From assembly GCA_030037815.1 (NCBI GenBank), contig JASHPZ010000080.1, positions 1-45,707 of the forward strand: a DNA stretch of 45,707 nt. Direction: 5' to 3'. The stretch is from Thermoplasmata archaeon (GTDB taxonomy: Archaea > Thermoplasmatota > Thermoplasmata > Lutacidiplasmatales > UBA184). Below the pieces are notes generated by a model. That model made no database searches. It was not told the origin of the DNA and worked only from the letters and a program-made list of their open reading frames with translations. Below, piece after piece: positions 26,592-34,517 of this stretch (within the stretch, counting starts at the first letter, position 1; each line of letters starts with the position of its first letter). Position numbers and translations under genes: made by a program.

Positions 26592-26831
26592 CTAGAAGTT
26601 GGCGGAACCGTTCGCCTCAAGGTAGGCCGCGAGCTCCGTCCAGTTGCGGCGCCGCGCGTAGCGGATCAGGTGCCCCGGGTGGAAGTAGAGGCCGGCGAGC
26701 TCGGCCCGGTCGCTCGGCGGCGCGAGGTCGCTCTGGACCTGGACCGCCGGAGCGCCGCCGCCGAACGGCTGGTTGCAGCCGAAGCAGAACGACCCCTTGG
26801 GGGGGACGACCGACCGCTTCGTGACCGTCAT
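26592..26831 (-). CDS. small Cys/His protein upstream of the nuclease-like gene
   Basis: 79 residues from ATG at 26831. CFGCNQPFGG gives one Cys pair (residues about 16-19) and LYFHPGHLIRYARRR gives a His pair about 30 residues later, so a C2H2-type metal site is possible. The end has EANGSANF. The start is supported by CTTTGTA 26 bases upstream (26854-26860). It forms a two-gene unit with the nuclease-like protein. Confidence 0.65.
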   Translation of the reverse strand: MTVTKRSVVPPKGSFCFGCNQPFGGGAPAVQVQSDLAPPSDRAELAGLYFHPGHLIRYARRRNWTELAAYLEANGSANF

Positions 26832-26853
26832 GCCCCCGCGACCGGAGCCGCCC

Positions 26854-26860
26854 TACAAAG
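26854..26860 (-). promoter_or_regulatory. TATA-like box of the Cys/His protein-nuclease unit
   Basis: CTTTGTA on the minus strand, centred 26 bases before the ATG at 26831. Confidence 0.45.
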
Positions 26861-26884
26861 AGGCTCGGTTGGACGGGGGGACCG

Positions 26885-27886
26885 TCACTCCTGGTGCACG
26901 ATCGTCGAACCCGCGATCTCGAGCCGGACCGACTTCGGGACGAACCCGATCCCCTCCATCGCATGGCGGACGTCCCGCTGGTGCTCGGGCGGGACGAGGA
27001 AGAAGAGGAATCCGCCGCCGCCCGCGCCGAGGAGCTTCCCGCCGGTCGCCCCGTGCTTCCGCGCGAGCTCGTACGCGCGGTCGATCGACCGGTTCGAGAT
27101 GCCGTTCGAGAGCCGCTTCTTCAACCGCCAGTTCTCGTCCATCAAATGGCCGATCTCGGGGAGGTCGAGCCGCTCGAGGGCCCGCGCGGTGCTCAGGGCG
27201 AGCTCGCGCATCCGGTGGTACTCGTCCAGGTGGTCGTCGATCCCGGCGACCTGGTTCGCGTGGATGTCCGCGGACCGGCGCTCCATCCCCGTGAAGAACA
27301 GCATCAGGTGCTGGTTGAGCCGCTCGAGGCCCTCGAAGTCGGTCGAGAGGCTCTGGACCGACACCGCGCCGTCCCGTGACACCTCGATCAGGTTCAGTCC
27401 GCCGTACGCGGCGGCGTACTGGTCCTGGATCCCGCCGGGCTCTTTGAGGACCTCCCGCTCGATGCGGACCGCCTCCTGCGCGAGTTGGCGCGGCCCGACC
27501 TTCTCGCCCTTCCAGACGTGGAGCGCGTGGAGGGCGCCGACCGCGCAGCTGGAGCTCGACCCAATCCCGGTCCCGCGCGACGGCATCTGGGTCGCGGTGA
27601 TCACCTGGACGCCGCTCGGGATCTTGAGCAGCCGCATCGCCTCGCGGATCGAGCCGTGGGAGATCTCGTCGACCGAGTGCTTCGCGTCCTCGGTGATGCG
27701 GTAGCTGACGCGGATCTCGTTCGCGTTGAAGTTCTCGAAGATCATCACGAAGATCCCCTTGTCCATCGCCCCCGCGACGCAGGCGCCGGGGCCGTGGTGC
27801 CGGTAGTAGGCCGGGAGGTCCGTGCCGCCCCCCGCGAACGTCAGCCGGAACGGGGTCTTCGAGACGACCGCGACCTTTTCGCTCAC
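26885..27886 (-). CDS. GHMP kinase, D-glycero-D-manno-heptose 7-phosphate kinase (HddA)-like
   Basis: 333 residues. GHMP sugar/mevalonate-type kinase. N-terminal motif PFRLTFAGGGTDLPAYY is characteristic of the HddA/FGGY-heptose and fucokinase-like branch. ATP loop PSRGTGIGSSSSCAVG is at about residues 102-117, and the C-terminal motif is KLLGAGGGGFLFF. HddA phosphorylates heptose-7-phosphate for GDP-heptose and surface glycans. No hddC, gmhA or gmhB neighbour is seen here, so the true sugar is uncertain. The start is GTG at 27886, supported by TATAA 28 bases upstream. Confidence 0.87.
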   Translation of the reverse strand: MSEKVAVVSKTPFRLTFAGGGTDLPAYYRHHGPGACVAGAMDKGIFVMIFENFNANEIRVSYRITEDAKHSVDEISHGSIREAMRLLKIPSGVQVITATQMPSRGTGIGSSSSCAVGALHALHVWKGEKVGPRQLAQEAVRIEREVLKEPGGIQDQYAAAYGGLNLIEVSRDGAVSVQSLSTDFEGLERLNQHLMLFFTGMERRSADIHANQVAGIDDHLDEYHRMRELALSTARALERLDLPEIGHLMDENWRLKKRLSNGISNRSIDRAYELARKHGATGGKLLGAGGGGFLFFLVPPEHQRDVRHAMEGIGFVPKSVRLEIAGSTIVHQE

Positions 27887-27912
27887 GATCGGCCGCGAAC
27901 GGAGCGGCGGAG

Positions 27913-27917
27913 TATAA
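27913..27917 (-). promoter_or_regulatory. TATA box of the GHMP kinase gene
   Basis: TTATA on the minus strand (plus strand TATAA), centred about 28 bases before the GTG at 27886. Confidence 0.55.
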
Positions 27918-27954
27918 GCCCCTCCCGCCGAGGCGGCGCCGCGGGATTCCCCGA

Positions 27955-27960
27955 TTTATA
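27955..27960 (+). promoter_or_regulatory. TATA box of the PEP mutase/isocitrate lyase family gene
   Basis: TTTATA, about 60 bases before the ATG at 28017; implies a leader of about 34 bases. It sits about 40 bases from the divergent box of the GHMP kinase gene. Confidence 0.5.
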
Positions 27961-28016
27961 GCGCGCGCGGCCTCCGGGCTCGCAGGTCGGCCGCACCGCG
28001 GCCGAACGGGGTTCCG

Positions 28017-28874
28017 ATGGTGACGCAGGCGGAGAAGGCGGAGACGTTCCGGGCGCTCCACGAGGCGAGCGTCCCGTTCGCGCTCCCGAACGCGTGGGAC
28101 GTCCCGAGCGCGCGCGTATTCGAGGACGCGGGGTTCCCCGCCGTCGCGACGTCGAGCGCCGGCATCATGGTGTCGCTGGGCTTCCCCGACGGCGAGGCGA
28201 TCCCGCGGAAGGAGTACCTCGCCGCGGTTCGACGGATCGTCGAGCGGCTCTCGGTGCCGGTGACGGCGGACGTCGTCTCGGGGTTCGGCCGCGGCGCCCG
28301 CGCTGTCGTCCGCACGGTCGAGCTCGCCCTCGAGACGGGCGCGGTCGGGATCAACCTCGAGGACCTCACCCCGAGCGGCGACGGCCTGTTGCCGCTCCGC
28401 GGGCAGCTCGGCAAGATCCGCGCCGTCCGCGAGCTCGGACGCACCGCGGGGATCCCGCTGGTCGTCAACGCCCGCACGGACGCCCTCCGGCACGCCCCCG
28501 GTGAGCCGGGCGCGAAACTGAAGGAGGCGATCCGCCGCGCGAAGGCGTACCGCGAGGCCGGGGCGGACTGCGTCTATCCGATGGGCCTGGTCGCCGCGGA
28601 GGAGATCGCGACGTTCGTCGACGCGGTCCGGTGCCCGGTGAACGTAATGGTCCGGCGCGGGCTCCCGCCGATGTCCGAGCTCGAGCGCCTCGGCGTGCGC
28701 CGGGTGAGCTTCGGCCCCGGCGCGTCGTACGCCGCGCTCGGCCTCCTCCGCCGCATCGGCGAGGAGGTGCGGACCCAGGGCACGTTCCAGCTCCTGACCG
28801 AGGGCGCGATCTCGTTCGACGAACTGAACGCGCTCGCCGTCGCCCGCCGCCCCCCGGCGGCGCCCGGGCCCTAG
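28017..28874 (+). CDS. isocitrate lyase / PEP mutase family protein
   Basis: 285 residues, TIM-barrel enzyme. The wording FALPNAWDVPSARVFEDAG and ATSSAGIMVSLGFPDGE is characteristic of the ICL/PEP-mutase subfamily of C-C or P-C lyases. Mg-binding acids are in TADVVSGFG, NLEDL and NARTDAL. A catalytic Cys of isocitrate lyase (KKCGH) is absent, so it is not a glyoxylate-cycle isocitrate lyase. 2-methylisocitrate lyase, oxaloacetate hydrolase or a phosphonate enzyme are alternatives; not decided. The stop shares CTAG with the convergent OB-fold gene (28871-28874). Confidence 0.88.
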   Translation: MVTQAEKAETFRALHEASVPFALPNAWDVPSARVFEDAGFPAVATSSAGIMVSLGFPDGEAIPRKEYLAAVRRIVERLSVPVTADVVSGFGRGARAVVRTVELALETGAVGINLEDLTPSGDGLLPLRGQLGKIRAVRELGRTAGIPLVVNARTDALRHAPGEPGAKLKEAIRRAKAYREAGADCVYPMGLVAAEEIATFVDAVRCPVNVMVRRGLPPMSELERLGVRRVSFGPGASYAALGLLRRIGEEVRTQGTFQLLTEGAISFDELNALAVARRPPAAPGP

Positions 28875-29200
28875 CGCTTCGTGAGCTTGCCGGTCCGGCC
28901 GAGGGAGATCTGGGGCTTTCCCTTGTACTCCTTGACCCAGCCGTCGACGATCGTCACCGACTCGCCTTCCGCGACCAGCTCCGTCTCGTTCCCCCAGAGG
29001 ACGAACTGGATCTCGCCGGTCCCGTCCTTCAGGGTGGCGTTCCGGACCTTCGTCGTGCCGCCGTCGCGGGACGGCACCTCGCGGGTCGCCTCGAGGCGGG
29101 CGATCGTCCCGTCGACCGTCGCCACGCGGGACGGCCGGAGGTCGGAGATGAACGTCTTCGGCGGAGGGCTCGAGGCCGCGGGGGCAGCGGGTTCGGACAC
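28871..29200 (-). CDS. single OB-fold ssDNA-binding protein (RPA/SOSS-B-like)
   Basis: 109 residues from GTG at 29200. Pro/Ala-rich first 15 residues, then one OB fold: VATVDGTIARLEATREV, KVRNATLKDGTGEIQFVLWGNETELV, and GESVTIVDGWVKEYKGKPQISLGRTGKL. This is the pattern of the small archaeal RPA-like and human SOSS-B1-like single-strand DNA-binding proteins. No zinc finger or second fold. CATTAG about 26 bases upstream on the minus strand (29222-29229) supports the GTG as a leaderless start. It shares its stop bases (CTAG) with the gene on the other strand. Confidence 0.87.
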   Translation of the reverse strand: MSEPAAPAASSPPPKTFISDLRPSRVATVDGTIARLEATREVPSRDGGTTKVRNATLKDGTGEIQFVLWGNETELVAEGESVTIVDGWVKEYKGKPQISLGRTGKLTKR

Positions 29201-29253
29201 GCCGCGCCCAGCCGGGGCATGCTAATGAAGACGCCGAGGACCGAGGGAGGCGG

Positions 29254-30132
29254 CTACGGGCCGGGGGCGCCGCCCTTTCCGCCGTGCTGGATCCGCCGCG
29301 GGTCGACCGCGAGCCACCGGTAGCCGTCGTCCACCTCGACGTTCGCCACCAGGACGTCGTGGCTGGCGAGTTCGGAGCGGTAGCGGATCAGCGCGTCGAA
29401 CACCGTGATCGGGTCGTCCCCGGTGAGCTTCGACAGCTCCTGGGTCGTCCCCATCCAGCCGCCGTCGTGCACGAGGTCGCGGAAGACCCGGACGTACCTC
29501 GGAAGGCGGCGGTCCCCCGTCGACTCGACCGCGCGCGCGCCCGAGATCGACGGGTCGATCGGTCGCGGCGAAGCCGCGGTGATCGGGATCGGCACGGGGG
29601 GGTCCGCCTCCGGCGCGGCGGGCGGCGTCAGCGCCGGTGCGGGCGGTCCGTTCACGTCGCGGATCATCGACTCGATCTCGGTCTCGAGCGCCTGCCACCG
29701 GGGGGAGATCCCCTCGGGCGCGGGCGACGGGACCGCGGGGACGGCGGCGGGCGGAGGCGTGGCCCGCTCGACCAGCGGTCCCCGCAGGATCGGGATCACG
29801 ACGTCCGGGTCGGAGATGCGCGCCTCGACGATGCGGACGAGCTCGTCGATGTCGCCGCCCGGCACGGGGCGCAGGTTGCGCCGCATCCGGAACCGGTCGA
29901 GCGCGCCCCGGAGCTCCGGGCTCGGGACGGAGAACGTGCGGCGCTGGGCGCCGTCCTGGAGCATCACCCACGGGCGCGACTTCGAGTCCTTGAACAGCTG
30001 CAGCCCCGCGTACATCACGAGGTCGCGGTAGAGCTCGTGCGCCGGCGGGCCGCCCATCGCGCCGATCGGAGGCGTCCACTGGCCGGAACCGAACCGGCTG
30101 ACCTCGCGGATCTTCACCTCGTCCAGCGCCAC
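29254..30132 (-). CDS. two-domain hypothetical protein with Pro/Ala linker
   Basis: 292 residues from GTG at 30132. N-terminal domain (residues 1-115) has strands and an Arg-rich helix (RFRMRRNLRPVPGGDIDELVRIVEARI). A Pro/Ala-rich linker covers about residues 120-190. The C-terminal 90 residues (RRLPRYVRVFRDLVHDGGWMGTTQELSKLTGDDP) look like a winged-helix domain. Family not recognised. It lies 53 bases upstream of the OB-fold gene on the same strand; a role with DNA is possible but unproven. A CTATAC box near 30208-30214 would leave a leader of about 50 bases. Confidence 0.65.
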   Translation of the reverse strand: MALDEVKIREVSRFGSGQWTPPIGAMGGPPAHELYRDLVMYAGLQLFKDSKSRPWVMLQDGAQRRTFSVPSPELRGALDRFRMRRNLRPVPGGDIDELVRIVEARISDPDVVIPILRGPLVERATPPPAAVPAVPSPAPEGISPRWQALETEIESMIRDVNGPPAPALTPPAAPEADPPVPIPITAASPRPIDPSISGARAVESTGDRRLPRYVRVFRDLVHDGGWMGTTQELSKLTGDDPITVFDALIRYRSELASHDVLVANVEVDDGYRWLAVDPRRIQHGGKGGAPGP

Positions 30133-30258
30133 CGGGAGCTGCGTCCTGCGACCCGGCCCGGAGGCGCGCCCCCGGCCGCGGTCTGCGCTCGTCCCTCGAA
30201 CTCTGGGGTATAGTTCTTTGCGCGGGAGTGGAACTGCCGTTCGGGCGGCCCCCGCCGG

Positions 30259-31215
30259 TCAGGCGGACGCGGCGTCGAGCTCGCGGACGGAGGCGGGGTC
30301 GAGGACGAGCTCGGCCGCCGGGAGGAGCTGGTCGAGCTGCGCGACCGAGGTGGCGCTCGCGATCGGGGCGACGACCCCGGGCCGACCCATCAGCCACGCC
30401 AGCGCGACGGTCGCGGGCGCGGTCCGCGTGCGCTCGGCGACGGCGTCCAGCGCGGCGAGGATCCGACGGCCGCGGTCGTTGAGGCGCTCGACCGCGCGGG
30501 TGCCGCGGGTGCTCTTCGACCGATCCTCGGGTCGGCGGTACTTCCCGGTCAGGAACCCGGACGCGAGCGACGAGTAGGTGATCACGCCGAGCCCGCGCTC
30601 GACGCACACCGCCTGGAGGTCGTCTTCGTAGCCGGCCCGGTCGACCAGGTTGTACCGCGGCTGCAGGCTCTCGAACCGCACGAACCCGTTGTCGGCACTG
30701 AGCCGCAGCGCCTCTTCGAGGCGGTCGGCCGAGTAGTTGGACGCGCCGACCGCCCGGACGGTGCCCGCGTCCCGAAGCGCCGTGAACGCTCCGAGGGTCT
30801 CGTCCATCGGCACGGTCGGGTCGTCCTCGTGCGCCTGGTAGAGGTCGATCCGGTCGACCCCGAGCCGCTCGAGGGACCCCGCGACGGACGCCTGAATGTG
30901 CGCCGCGCCGAGTCCCTTCCCGCCGGCGCGCATGTCCATCCCGACCTTGGTCGCGATCACGACCTCCTTCCGCCGACCCGACTCGCGCAGCCACTCGCCG
31001 ATGAGGGACTCGGACTCGCCGCCGCGGTGCCCGTCGACCCAAATCGAGTAGACGTTCGCGGTGTCGATCAGGTTGAACCCGGCGTCCACGAACCGGTCGA
31101 GGACCCGGAAGCTTGCCGCCCGGTCGGCCGTCCAGCCGAAGACGTTCCCTCCGAGGGCGAGCGGAGCGACCGAGAGACCGGACCGGCCGAGGGGACGACG
31201 CGCCACGTGCGGCAT
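30259..31215 (-). CDS. aldo/keto reductase
   Basis: 318 residues, TIM-barrel NADPH-dependent reductase of aldehydes and ketones. The catalytic tetrad is Asp51 and Tyr56 (LIDTANVYS), Lys90 (VIATKVG) and His129 (LYQAHEDD). VGASNYSADRLEEAL and GVITYSSLASGFLTGKY are typical of the AKR11/YajO-like branch. GTATTT about 24 bases upstream on the minus strand (31236-31241) fits the ATG at 31215. Substrate unknown. Divergent from the VOC gene at 31315. Confidence 0.93.
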   Translation of the reverse strand: MPHVARRPLGRSGLSVAPLALGGNVFGWTADRAASFRVLDRFVDAGFNLIDTANVYSIWVDGHRGGESESLIGEWLRESGRRKEVVIATKVGMDMRAGGKGLGAAHIQASVAGSLERLGVDRIDLYQAHEDDPTVPMDETLGAFTALRDAGTVRAVGASNYSADRLEEALRLSADNGFVRFESLQPRYNLVDRAGYEDDLQAVCVERGLGVITYSSLASGFLTGKYRRPEDRSKSTRGTRAVERLNDRGRRILAALDAVAERTRTAPATVALAWLMGRPGVVAPIASATSVAQLDQLLPAAELVLDPASVRELDAASA

Positions 31216-31314
31216 GCCGTTCGGAGAGCGGGCGAGTATTTCGGCCCGCGCTCCCGGCGGCGCGTCGCGCCCGGGAGAAAGGGTCATCCGGTCGGTCGCG
31301 GTCCCGGACCGCCC

Positions 31315-31737
31315 ATGGCCCCGACGGAGCGCGCGACCGCGGCACCGGCCCTGCGGTTCGGCAGCATCGCGATCGTCGTCTCCGACCTTGCCCGCGCCCT
31401 CGAATGGTACACGCGGCGCCTCGGGCTCGACGTGATCGAGCGGGGTCCCGGCGGCGACGACGAGCACTGGGTCGTGGTCGGGCGTGCCGGCCAGAACGGC
31501 GGGATCCACCTCTGCGACATCCCGACGTTCGACCCGAACTTCCCCGTCGAGCCCGGAGTGAGCGGCATCGACCTGAAGCTCCCCGGAGAATTCGAGAGCG
31601 GCTGCGCGGCGCTGCGGGCCCGAGGCGTCGAGTTCACCGTACCCGCCCGCCAGCGCCCGTGGGGGTGGGAGGCGCAGGTCGTCGACCCCGACGGCAACGT
31701 CCTCCGGATCACTCCGGACGTGGACGGGGCCCGCTAA
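31315..31737 (+). CDS. VOC (glyoxalase/bleomycin resistance fold) protein
   Basis: 140 residues with two beta-alpha-beta-beta-beta units: GSIAIVVSDLARALEWYTRRLGLDV, and GVSGIDLKLPG...GCAALRARGVEF, ending VVDPDGNVLRITPD. Candidate metal ligands are His74-like in NGGIHLCD and Glu in the C-terminal strand. Likely a small-molecule dioxygenase or glyoxalase-like enzyme; substrate unknown. The stop overlaps the convergent M78-like gene (31734-31737). Confidence 0.85.
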   Translation: MAPTERATAAPALRFGSIAIVVSDLARALEWYTRRLGLDVIERGPGGDDEHWVVVGRAGQNGGIHLCDIPTFDPNFPVEPGVSGIDLKLPGEFESGCAALRARGVEFTVPARQRPWGWEAQVVDPDGNVLRITPDVDGAR

Positions 31738-32306
31738 CGCGGCGCGACGCCGACGTTCTTCATCAGGCGCCGGTGCTCGCGGGCGTCCATCCACTCGACC
31801 TCGAGGTACCGCCGCAGGTACGCCTCGGTCGCTCCGAGCCGGCGCGCCTCGCGGATCGCGAAGACGTACGCTTCGATCTCGGTGGGACTTCCCGCGTACC
31901 CCTTCGAGATGTCCCACAGCTCCCGCCCGGCGCGGCGCTGGAACACGTGGTAGAGCTCGTGGAGGATGTCGAGGTAGACCGTCAGCGCGGGGCTTCGGTT
32001 CAGGTGGCGTCGCCCGACCACGATGCAATCGGTCGCGCTCACGACGGGCTTCCACCCAATCTCCTTCGCGAACGGCGGCACCTCGTGGGGCGCGACGTAC
32101 ATCCACACCGAGCCTTGGATCACCTCGACCGAGGCGGCGCGCGCGACCTTCCGCCGCTCCGCGGGCGGCGCCGGGTATCCGGAGAACGGCGGGAGGCGGT
32201 CGAGGCCCGGGAAGACCGTCAGGAGCGGGTACCGGCCCGGCCGCCGGTCGCGGTCGAACGAGAACTCGGCGGGCGGCGCCACGGCGCGGGGGGAGCGGGC
32301 AGTCAT
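31734..32306 (-). CDS. ImmA/IrrE-like (M78-type) metalloprotein
   Basis: 190 residues from the ATG at 32306; ATTATA lies 30 bases upstream. The zinc motif is HELYH at residues 116-120 (YLDILHELYHVFQ), followed by SPTEIEAYVFA with Glu143/Glu145, the HExxH...E.EA..FA layout of ImmA/IrrE metallopeptidases. There is no helix-turn-helix partner next to it. The N-terminal 60 residues are Pro/Arg-rich and strand-like. Substrate unknown; such proteins often cleave repressors or toxin-antitoxin partners, but this one stands alone. Confidence 0.75.
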   Translation of the reverse strand: MTARSPRAVAPPAEFSFDRDRRPGRYPLLTVFPGLDRLPPFSGYPAPPAERRKVARAASVEVIQGSVWMYVAPHEVPPFAKEIGWKPVVSATDCIVVGRRHLNRSPALTVYLDILHELYHVFQRRAGRELWDISKGYAGSPTEIEAYVFAIREARRLGATEAYLRRYLEVEWMDAREHRRLMKNVGVAPR

Positions 32307-32383
32307 GCGACGGGTCTCTCGGGCCGTGCCGGGATTATAGCCGTCGCGGTCGCGGGGCCGTAGGGGCCACCTGCGGGCGCCGG

Positions 32384-32389
32384 CTATAT
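32384..32389 (+). promoter_or_regulatory. TATA box of the M3/M2-like peptidase gene
   Basis: CTATAT, centred about 27 bases before the GTG at 32414, marking that codon as a leaderless start. Confidence 0.6.
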
Positions 32390-32413
32390 GCATCCCGGCC
32401 GGCGTCGGCCGTC

Positions 32414-33958
32414 GTGGACCGGCCCCACCCTCCGCACGCGACGGACGGTCGGGAGGCGGTCCGATTCCTGCGCGAGGTCGAGCGGGGGCTCCAGCGGTTC
32501 GACCGCTCGATCCTCCTCGCCGAGTGGAACCTCTACACCGGCCGGTCGCCCCGCGGCTCGGACGCGATCCAGTTGCGTCGCACGGCGTACCTTTCGGACC
32601 CCGCGCTCCTCGGGTGGCTCCGGCGGGCCGAGGACGGTCGATGGGGCGCCCTCGACCGCCGCCGCCTCGAGCTCCTGGAGCGGCTCCTCCGGTTCACGCT
32701 CGCCGAGCAGGACCCCTCGGTCGTCCGGCTGCGCGGACCGCTGACGCGCCGGATCGTGGCGTTCCGCCCGCGCGTCCGCGGACGCCGGGCGAACCGCGCC
32801 GCCCGGGGCGAGGTCCTCCGTACCGACCCGGACGACCGCGCGCGGCGGGAGGCGTTCTACGCGCTCGAGCCGCTCTACCGGCCGCTCGAGGAGCGACTCC
32901 GCGAGCTCGTCGCGGTACGGAACGACCGGGCGCGGGAGCTCGGGTTCCGCAACTTCGCCGAGATGAAGCTCGGCTTCGAGGGCGTCACGCCCGCCGACCT
33001 CGACCGCTGGGTGGACGAGGTGGCGTCGTCGGGACCGAGCCGGATCCGGCGGTTCCGCGCGGCCGCGGTCGAGCGGACGGGCGGTTCGTGGCATCCGTGG
33101 GACTTCTCCTTCGTGCGGCAGCAGATCGCTCCCTTGCCCGACGCGTCGTTCGCGCGCCGCGGGATGGTCGACCGGGTGCTCCGGGCGATCGACCGGTGGG
33201 GGTTCGCGACCCGGTCGCTCGGATTCCGCGTCGTCTTCCACGACCTCCCCGCGGGGGGGCTCACCCTCGCGCCGAACCCGCCGAAGGACGTGCGCGTGCT
33301 CGTCCATCCGCTGGGCGGGTGGTCGAGCCACCTCGTCCTGTTCCACGAGTTCGGGCACGCGGTCCACTCCGCCTCGATCCGCGCCCCGCCCCACCTCCTC
33401 GCGTGGCACGAGAACATTCCGGGGTTCGGCGCATTCCACGAAGGGATCGCCGGCCTGTTCGAGGAGATCGCGAGCGACCGGGCGTGGCTCACGACCGTGC
33501 CGGGCGTGACGGCGGACGTCGCGGAGCGGTTCGCGACCGTCCGCGCCGACTTCAGCCTCCTCGGTGCGGTGCACACCGCGGCCTGGCTCCAGGTCGAGCA
33601 GGCCCTCTACCGGACCCCGCAACGGGACCCGGCCGCGACCGCCCATCGATTCGAGCGCCGGGTGTTCGGGTTCGACGAGTACCCCGCCCTCTCGTTCGTC
33701 GACTCGTTCTGGGTCGACGCGCCCGTCTACGCCCCGAACTACCTGCTCGCCGACCTGTTCCACTACCAGGTGCTCGCCGCGCTCCGTCGGACGTTCCCGG
33801 GGCCGGTGTGGCCGAACCGCCGGGTCGGGCCGTGGCTCCGCCGCTCGTGGTTCGCGCCGGGTTCGCAGTTCGACTGGGTCCCGCGCGTGCGGACCGTCAC
33901 GGGACGTCCGTTCGGCGCGACGGACTTCCGTGAGCGGTTCCGCGAGGCGGAGTCGTGA
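32414..33958 (+). CDS. gluzincin oligopeptidase, M3/M2-like
   Basis: 514 residues, mostly helical. Zinc motif HEFGHAVHSA with His311, Glu312 and His315, as in M3 oligopeptidases (HEFGHxxH). The third ligand is probably Glu343 in AFHEGIAGLFEEI, a segment also like the ACE family (FHEAVGD). The N-terminal half has ARREAFYALEPLYRPLEERLRELVAVRNDRARELGF, typical of helical M2/M3 lids. No signal peptide, so cytosolic. It would cut short peptides, complementing the M2 enzyme at 10389. The GTG start fits the TATA box. The stop overlaps the next gene (GTGA 33955). Confidence 0.85.
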   Translation: MDRPHPPHATDGREAVRFLREVERGLQRFDRSILLAEWNLYTGRSPRGSDAIQLRRTAYLSDPALLGWLRRAEDGRWGALDRRRLELLERLLRFTLAEQDPSVVRLRGPLTRRIVAFRPRVRGRRANRAARGEVLRTDPDDRARREAFYALEPLYRPLEERLRELVAVRNDRARELGFRNFAEMKLGFEGVTPADLDRWVDEVASSGPSRIRRFRAAAVERTGGSWHPWDFSFVRQQIAPLPDASFARRGMVDRVLRAIDRWGFATRSLGFRVVFHDLPAGGLTLAPNPPKDVRVLVHPLGGWSSHLVLFHEFGHAVHSASIRAPPHLLAWHENIPGFGAFHEGIAGLFEEIASDRAWLTTVPGVTADVAERFATVRADFSLLGAVHTAAWLQVEQALYRTPQRDPAATAHRFERRVFGFDEYPALSFVDSFWVDAPVYAPNYLLADLFHYQVLAALRRTFPGPVWPNRRVGPWLRRSWFAPGSQFDWVPRVRTVTGRPFGATDFRERFREAES

Positions 33959-34215
33959 CGGAACCGGCGCCAACCATCCGCGACGCGCCGGGGGTGCCAC
34001 CCGGTATGACCTCCGCGGTGCTCGACATCCTGCGCGCCGGACCGGTGCCGATGCGGCGCCGGGCGATCCTGGAGGCGCTCGAGTCGCGCGGGCGCCGACT
34101 GGCGCTGGCCGGGCTGAACCGTCTCCTCGAGTCCACGCGCGCCGCCGGCCTGACGGCCGAGTCGCCGGACGGGGTGCGTCTCGTCGCGGGCCCGGGCGCG
34201 ACGGGCCGGCGGTAG
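33955..34215 (+). CDS. small winged-helix protein coupled to the peptidase
   Basis: 86 residues from GTG overlapping the peptidase stop. Residues 20-60 form a helix-turn-helix: VLDILRAGPVPMRRRAILEALESRG, then LALAGLNRLLESTRAAGL, with a wing at SPDGVRLVAG. A small DNA-binding protein, perhaps a regulator of the peptidase unit, though self-regulation is only a guess. No effector domain. Confidence 0.68.
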   Translation: MTEPAPTIRDAPGVPPGMTSAVLDILRAGPVPMRRRAILEALESRGRRLALAGLNRLLESTRAAGLTAESPDGVRLVAGPGATGRR

Positions 34216-34278
34216 ACCTTCGCGTCGGCGGGACCCGCCTTCTTGTACTGGCGACGGCCTCCATCGGGCGAGGCCCTC

Positions 34279-34494
34279 ATGCCGGACGACTCCCTCCGCG
34301 ACGCCCTCGAGGCGGCGCGCAAGGCGGCGAAGGAACTCGCCGCGGCCAGCGCGCAGCTCGCGAAGCGGGTCGCGACCCACGCCGAAGCGGCGGCGCACGA
34401 CCCGACGGGGACGGCGACCAAGGCCGCCCGGAAGGTCGCGACCGAGCTCGACCACGCGGCCGAAGAGGTCGAGCGGATCCTCCGCGACCTCTGA
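34279..34494 (+). CDS. small Ala/Lys/Glu helical protein
   Basis: 71 residues from the ATG at 34279; a longer frame to 34243 adds a non-helical, Pro/Arg-rich start. Almost the whole protein is one amphipathic helix region with heptad-like spacing (LRDALEAARKAAKELAAASAQLAKRVATHAEAA, then ATELDHAAEEVERILRDL). It resembles small helical bundle or coiled-coil proteins and has some likeness to phasin- or histone-H1-like helices. Function unknown. Confidence 0.65.
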   Translation: MPDDSLRDALEAARKAAKELAAASAQLAKRVATHAEAAAHDPTGTATKAARKVATELDHAAEEVERILRDL

Positions 34495-34517
34495 GGTCCC
34501 CGCGGCCGGGTCGGCCG

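Noticed and set aside
28574-29323. Long frames opposite and beyond the ICL/PEP mutase and OB-fold genes
   Set aside because: They are Arg/Ala/Pro-rich, have no motif, and overlap two well-supported genes.
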